6,692 nucleotides of DNA from an uncultured beta proteobacterium (lineage in GTDB: Bacteria > Pseudomonadota > Gammaproteobacteria > Burkholderiales > Burkholderiaceae). The notes below the pieces were generated by a model that had not been told where the DNA came from, did not search any database, and saw nothing but the letters and a program-made list of their open reading frames with translations. Both the position numbers and the translations under genes were made by a program. How positions within the stretch are numbered: the stretch's first letter is position 1; each line of letters starts with the position of its first letter. Shown here piece by piece: positions 4,850-6,692 of the stretch. The stretch is from positions 1 to 6,692 of the forward strand of contig CAIMXN010000051.1 in assembly GCA_903845455.1 (NCBI GenBank). The letters run 5' to 3'.

Positions 4850-5770
4850 TTACAAATTCATAGCAGGAAAGTCATAAAGGATACAGGGGTTGTCTACTAA
4901 GATGGATTTTCTCAGAGATTCATCAAAAACCCATGAACCAAGTAGCTCACAGAGGTCAGCATCATGGGGCATCTGCTTTTTGACCATCACATGGGGCCAA
5001 TCAGTTCCCCAAATTAAGCGTTTTGGATTTGCTGCAATCACTGCATCATTAAATGAGCGCATCTCGGTATATGGGAGATTGCCATCACAAATGCGATAAG
5101 GCCCCGTCATTTTGACCCAGGCTTTTTGATCTTTCATGAGATTGAGTAATCCCTGAAATCCTTTATCGCTAATGCCATGTTTCGCATGGCAGTAACCGAA
5201 GTGCCCAAACACTAAATCTACTGGAAAATCTTTAAAGGTTTGATCGAGCTTAGGATACTCGTTGACATGCATGAGCAATTCTAGATGCCAGCCAAGGGGT
5301 GCAATACGCTGCGCTAATGTGGTGAGTTCTTGGATTGGTAAACCAGCAGATTTATCAGCAACATCCACAATATTGCAACGTAGCCCCCTCACTCCAACAG
5401 CATGGAGTTGCTCTAATTGAGTATCACTAATGTTCTTTGGCTCGCTATCCATCACCGCAACACCACGAAATTTTTTTGGGTTGGATTTCAGGGCGGCAAG
5501 TAGAGCTCGATTGTCAGTGCCATAGACGCTAGGCTGAACCAAAACGGCGCGCTCAAGCCCCAGCATGGTTAATAGCGAATTGTATTGCGCTAGCGTGGCA
5601 TCAGGAGGCGTATAGATACGCTCATTTGCATAAGGAAATACATTTTCAGGGCCACAAATATGCGCATGGCAATCCACTGCTCCAGCTGGAAATACAATCT
5701 TGGGTGAACGGATTTCTGGATCTGGAGCTTGGCACAGTGGTGCAAAAGAGGGTGATATTAATTCAGACAT
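4850..5770 (-). CDS. LigI-like amidohydrolase (2-pyrone-4,6-dicarboxylate hydrolase / lactonase family)
   Basis: A cytoplasmic TIM-barrel hydrolase of 306 residues, amidohydrolase family 2 (COG3618 type). Its best-known relative, LigI, opens the lactone ring of 2-pyrone-4,6-dicarboxylate in lignin-aromatic breakdown; others act on sugar or sulfo-muconolactones. Residues seen are H35 and H37 after the first strand (DCHAHICGP), S81 (QPSVYGTDN), R131 (VRGLRCN), H190 (FGHFGY), R225 (GPYR) and the catalytic D257 (GTDWPH). These match the LigI scaffold as I remember it. Two LigI substrate residues (a second arginine six positions after R131, and a tyrosine near 165-167) seem not to be conserved, so the true substrate may differ. 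The length is normal for the family. The gene starts 27 bases after the stop of the solute-binding protein gene, which suggests that an imported acid feeds this enzyme. No clear Shine-Dalgarno precedes ATG 5770. The family is certain; the substrate is not. Confidence 0.9.
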   Translation of the reverse strand: MSELISPSFAPLCQAPDPEIRSPKIVFPAGAVDCHAHICGPENVFPYANERIYTPPDATLAQYNSLLTMLGLERAVLVQPSVYGTDNRALLAALKSNPKKFRGVAVMDSEPKNISDTQLEQLHAVGVRGLRCNIVDVADKSAGLPIQELTTLAQRIAPLGWHLELLMHVNEYPKLDQTFKDFPVDLVFGHFGYCHAKHGISDKGFQGLLNLMKDQKAWVKMTGPYRICDGNLPYTEMRSFNDAVIAANPKRLIWGTDWPHVMVKKQMPHDADLCELLGSWVFDESLRKSILVDNPCILYDFPAMNL

Positions 5771-5797
5771 TCAATCAGGCATTAATGCAGTATTGAT

Positions 5798-6692
5798 TTA
5801 CTGTGGTTCGATATTGGCGTCTTTGGCAATCTTTTGATACTTAGCCATTTCTTCACGTACAAACTTACCAAACTCTTTAGGGCTCATTGGGGTTGCTTTA
5901 ATGCCTTTAGTTTCGTAAGCATTTTTCACTTCAGGATCTTGCATGGACTGATTAATATCCGCATTCATCTTTTTCACAATAGCGTCAGGAGTTGCTGCTG
6001 GTGCCCAGACGCCAAACCAGAGTGCAATCTCAAAATTGGCATAACCCTGCTCAGCAATGGTGGGAATCTCAGGAACTGCGGCATTACGGCTTTTGCTAGT
6101 AAGACCTAGTGCACGTAATTTACTGCCTTTGAGTTGGCCAATCGCAGTGTCTAATGGCGCCATATAAAAAGCGGTGCGACCGGACATCGTGTCCTGAATA
6201 GCTTCAGGGGATCCTTTATAAGGAACATGGATCAGTTTTACACCCATCATTTGGTTGAAATACTCAGCAGACAAGTGGGTGGAGCTACCAACACCTGCGG
6301 AAGCAAAAGTGATTTCTCCGGGTTTGGACTTAGCGGCGATGATGAGGTCGCGAATCGACTGATAAGGACCATCAGCAGCAGTAACCATGACATAAGGAGT
6401 CTGTCCTAATATCGCGACATCAACCAGACTTTTGAGGGGGTCATAAGGTAGCTTCTTATAAATAGCGGGATTTGCGGCATAAGAGGCGGATTGCACGAGG
6501 AGGGTATAGCCATCAGGCTCTGAGTTCACTACGACACCAGTGCCAATCAGGCCACCAGCTCCAGGGCGGTTTTCAACGATAACGGGTTGCTTCCAGGTAT
6601 CAGTCAGACTTTTTGCAACCACTCTGCCAGCAATATCAGCGCCAGACCCAGTAGTCAGAGGCACCACCATTCTGACAGTATGGTTAGGATAG
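5798..6692 (-). CDS. Bug/TctC-family periplasmic solute-binding protein (N-terminus beyond right edge)
   Basis: Extracytoplasmic binding protein of the tripartite tricarboxylate transporter (Bug) family, which captures organic acids or related small molecules in the periplasm for TctAB-type permeases. The 297 visible codons are open to the window edge. The reading begins YPNHTVRMVVPLTTGSGADI, the usual first strand and ligand loop of mature Bug proteins, so the ATG at 6670 is internal; about 25-35 residues with the signal peptide should lie outside. Other family marks, counted from the visible start, are the VENRPGAGG segment (about 36-44), AGVGSSTHL in the second ligand loop (about 129-137) and VPYKGSPEA (about 152-160). 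The protein ends EPQ, then the stop, 27 bases before the amidohydrolase gene, with which it probably forms an operon. No membrane permease genes are in the window, as is usual for orphan Bug proteins of Burkholderiales. The ligand is not predictable from sequence; a carboxylate or lactone handled by the neighbour is the natural guess. Confidence 0.92.
   Translation of the reverse strand, partial: YPNHTVRMVVPLTTGSGADIAGRVVAKSLTDTWKQPVIVENRPGAGGLIGTGVVVNSEPDGYTLLVQSASYAANPAIYKKLPYDPLKSLVDVAILGQTPYVMVTAADGPYQSIRDLIIAAKSKPGEITFASAGVGSSTHLSAEYFNQMMGVKLIHVPYKGSPEAIQDTMSGRTAFYMAPLDTAIGQLKGSKLRALGLTSKSRNAAVPEIPTIAEQGYANFEIALWFGVWAPAATPDAIVKKMNADINQSMQDPEVKNAYETKGIKATPMSPKEFGKFVREEMAKYQKIAKDANIEPQ

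Noticed and set aside
5779..5788. 10-bp palindrome GCATTAATGC between the Bug and hydrolase genes
   Set aside because: It is short, AT-centred and lies within an operon spacer; there is no second copy in the window and it may well be chance.
6668..6670. ATG at 6670 as the start of the Bug protein
   Set aside because: The frame stays open upstream and encodes YPNHTVR, the normal residues before MVVP in mature Bug proteins, so the true start is outside the window.

Overview
The window looks like a chromosomal segment of a moderately AT-rich betaproteobacterium of the Burkholderiales. Polynucleobacter or a close relative is the best guess. This rests on the CysI-type reductase, an orphan Bug/TctC-type periplasmic binding protein (expanded in Burkholderiales) paired with a hydrolase, and the low GC for that order. 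It is an inference from gene types and composition, not from a database match.

Left part (1-1762): a nitrite/sulfite reductase hemoprotein gene (cysI type) lies on the minus strand and runs off the left edge. A 131-bp AT-rich spacer upstream of it holds a 12-bp perfect inverted repeat that looks like a terminator for the next gene, followed by a plausible cysI promoter.

Centre (1763-4181): this is the accessory part. On the minus strand is a 343-residue protein that joins a winged helix-turn-helix, a GHKL/HATPase fold and a STAS-like (DUF4325-type) domain in one chain. Divergent from it, on the plus strand, is an overlapping two-gene module: an Xre-family helix-turn-helix protein and an AbiEii/MenT-type nucleotidyltransferase, which together look like a toxin-antitoxin or abortive-infection pair. 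The shared 168-bp AT-rich spacer carries a 14-bp direct repeat (12 of 14 identical, 22-bp period). One copy sits on the -10 and the other on the -35 of the best promoter for the minus-strand gene. The three genes therefore look like one regulated cassette between a core sulfur gene and a catabolic operon.

Right part (4194-6692): all genes are on the minus strand and probably form one operon. In transcription order they are a Bug/TctC solute-binding protein (N-terminus beyond the right edge), a LigI-like amidohydrolase of the 2-pyrone-4,6-dicarboxylate hydrolase family, and two small uncharacterised membrane proteins of 74 and 123 residues. The likely theme is capture of a carboxylated organic acid and hydrolysis of a lactone-like or pyrone-like compound. 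The last gene meets the toxin gene tail to tail with a 12-bp gap and no strong terminator.

No tRNA, rRNA, CRISPR array or insertion sequence was seen. No gene-free stretch exceeds 300 bases.
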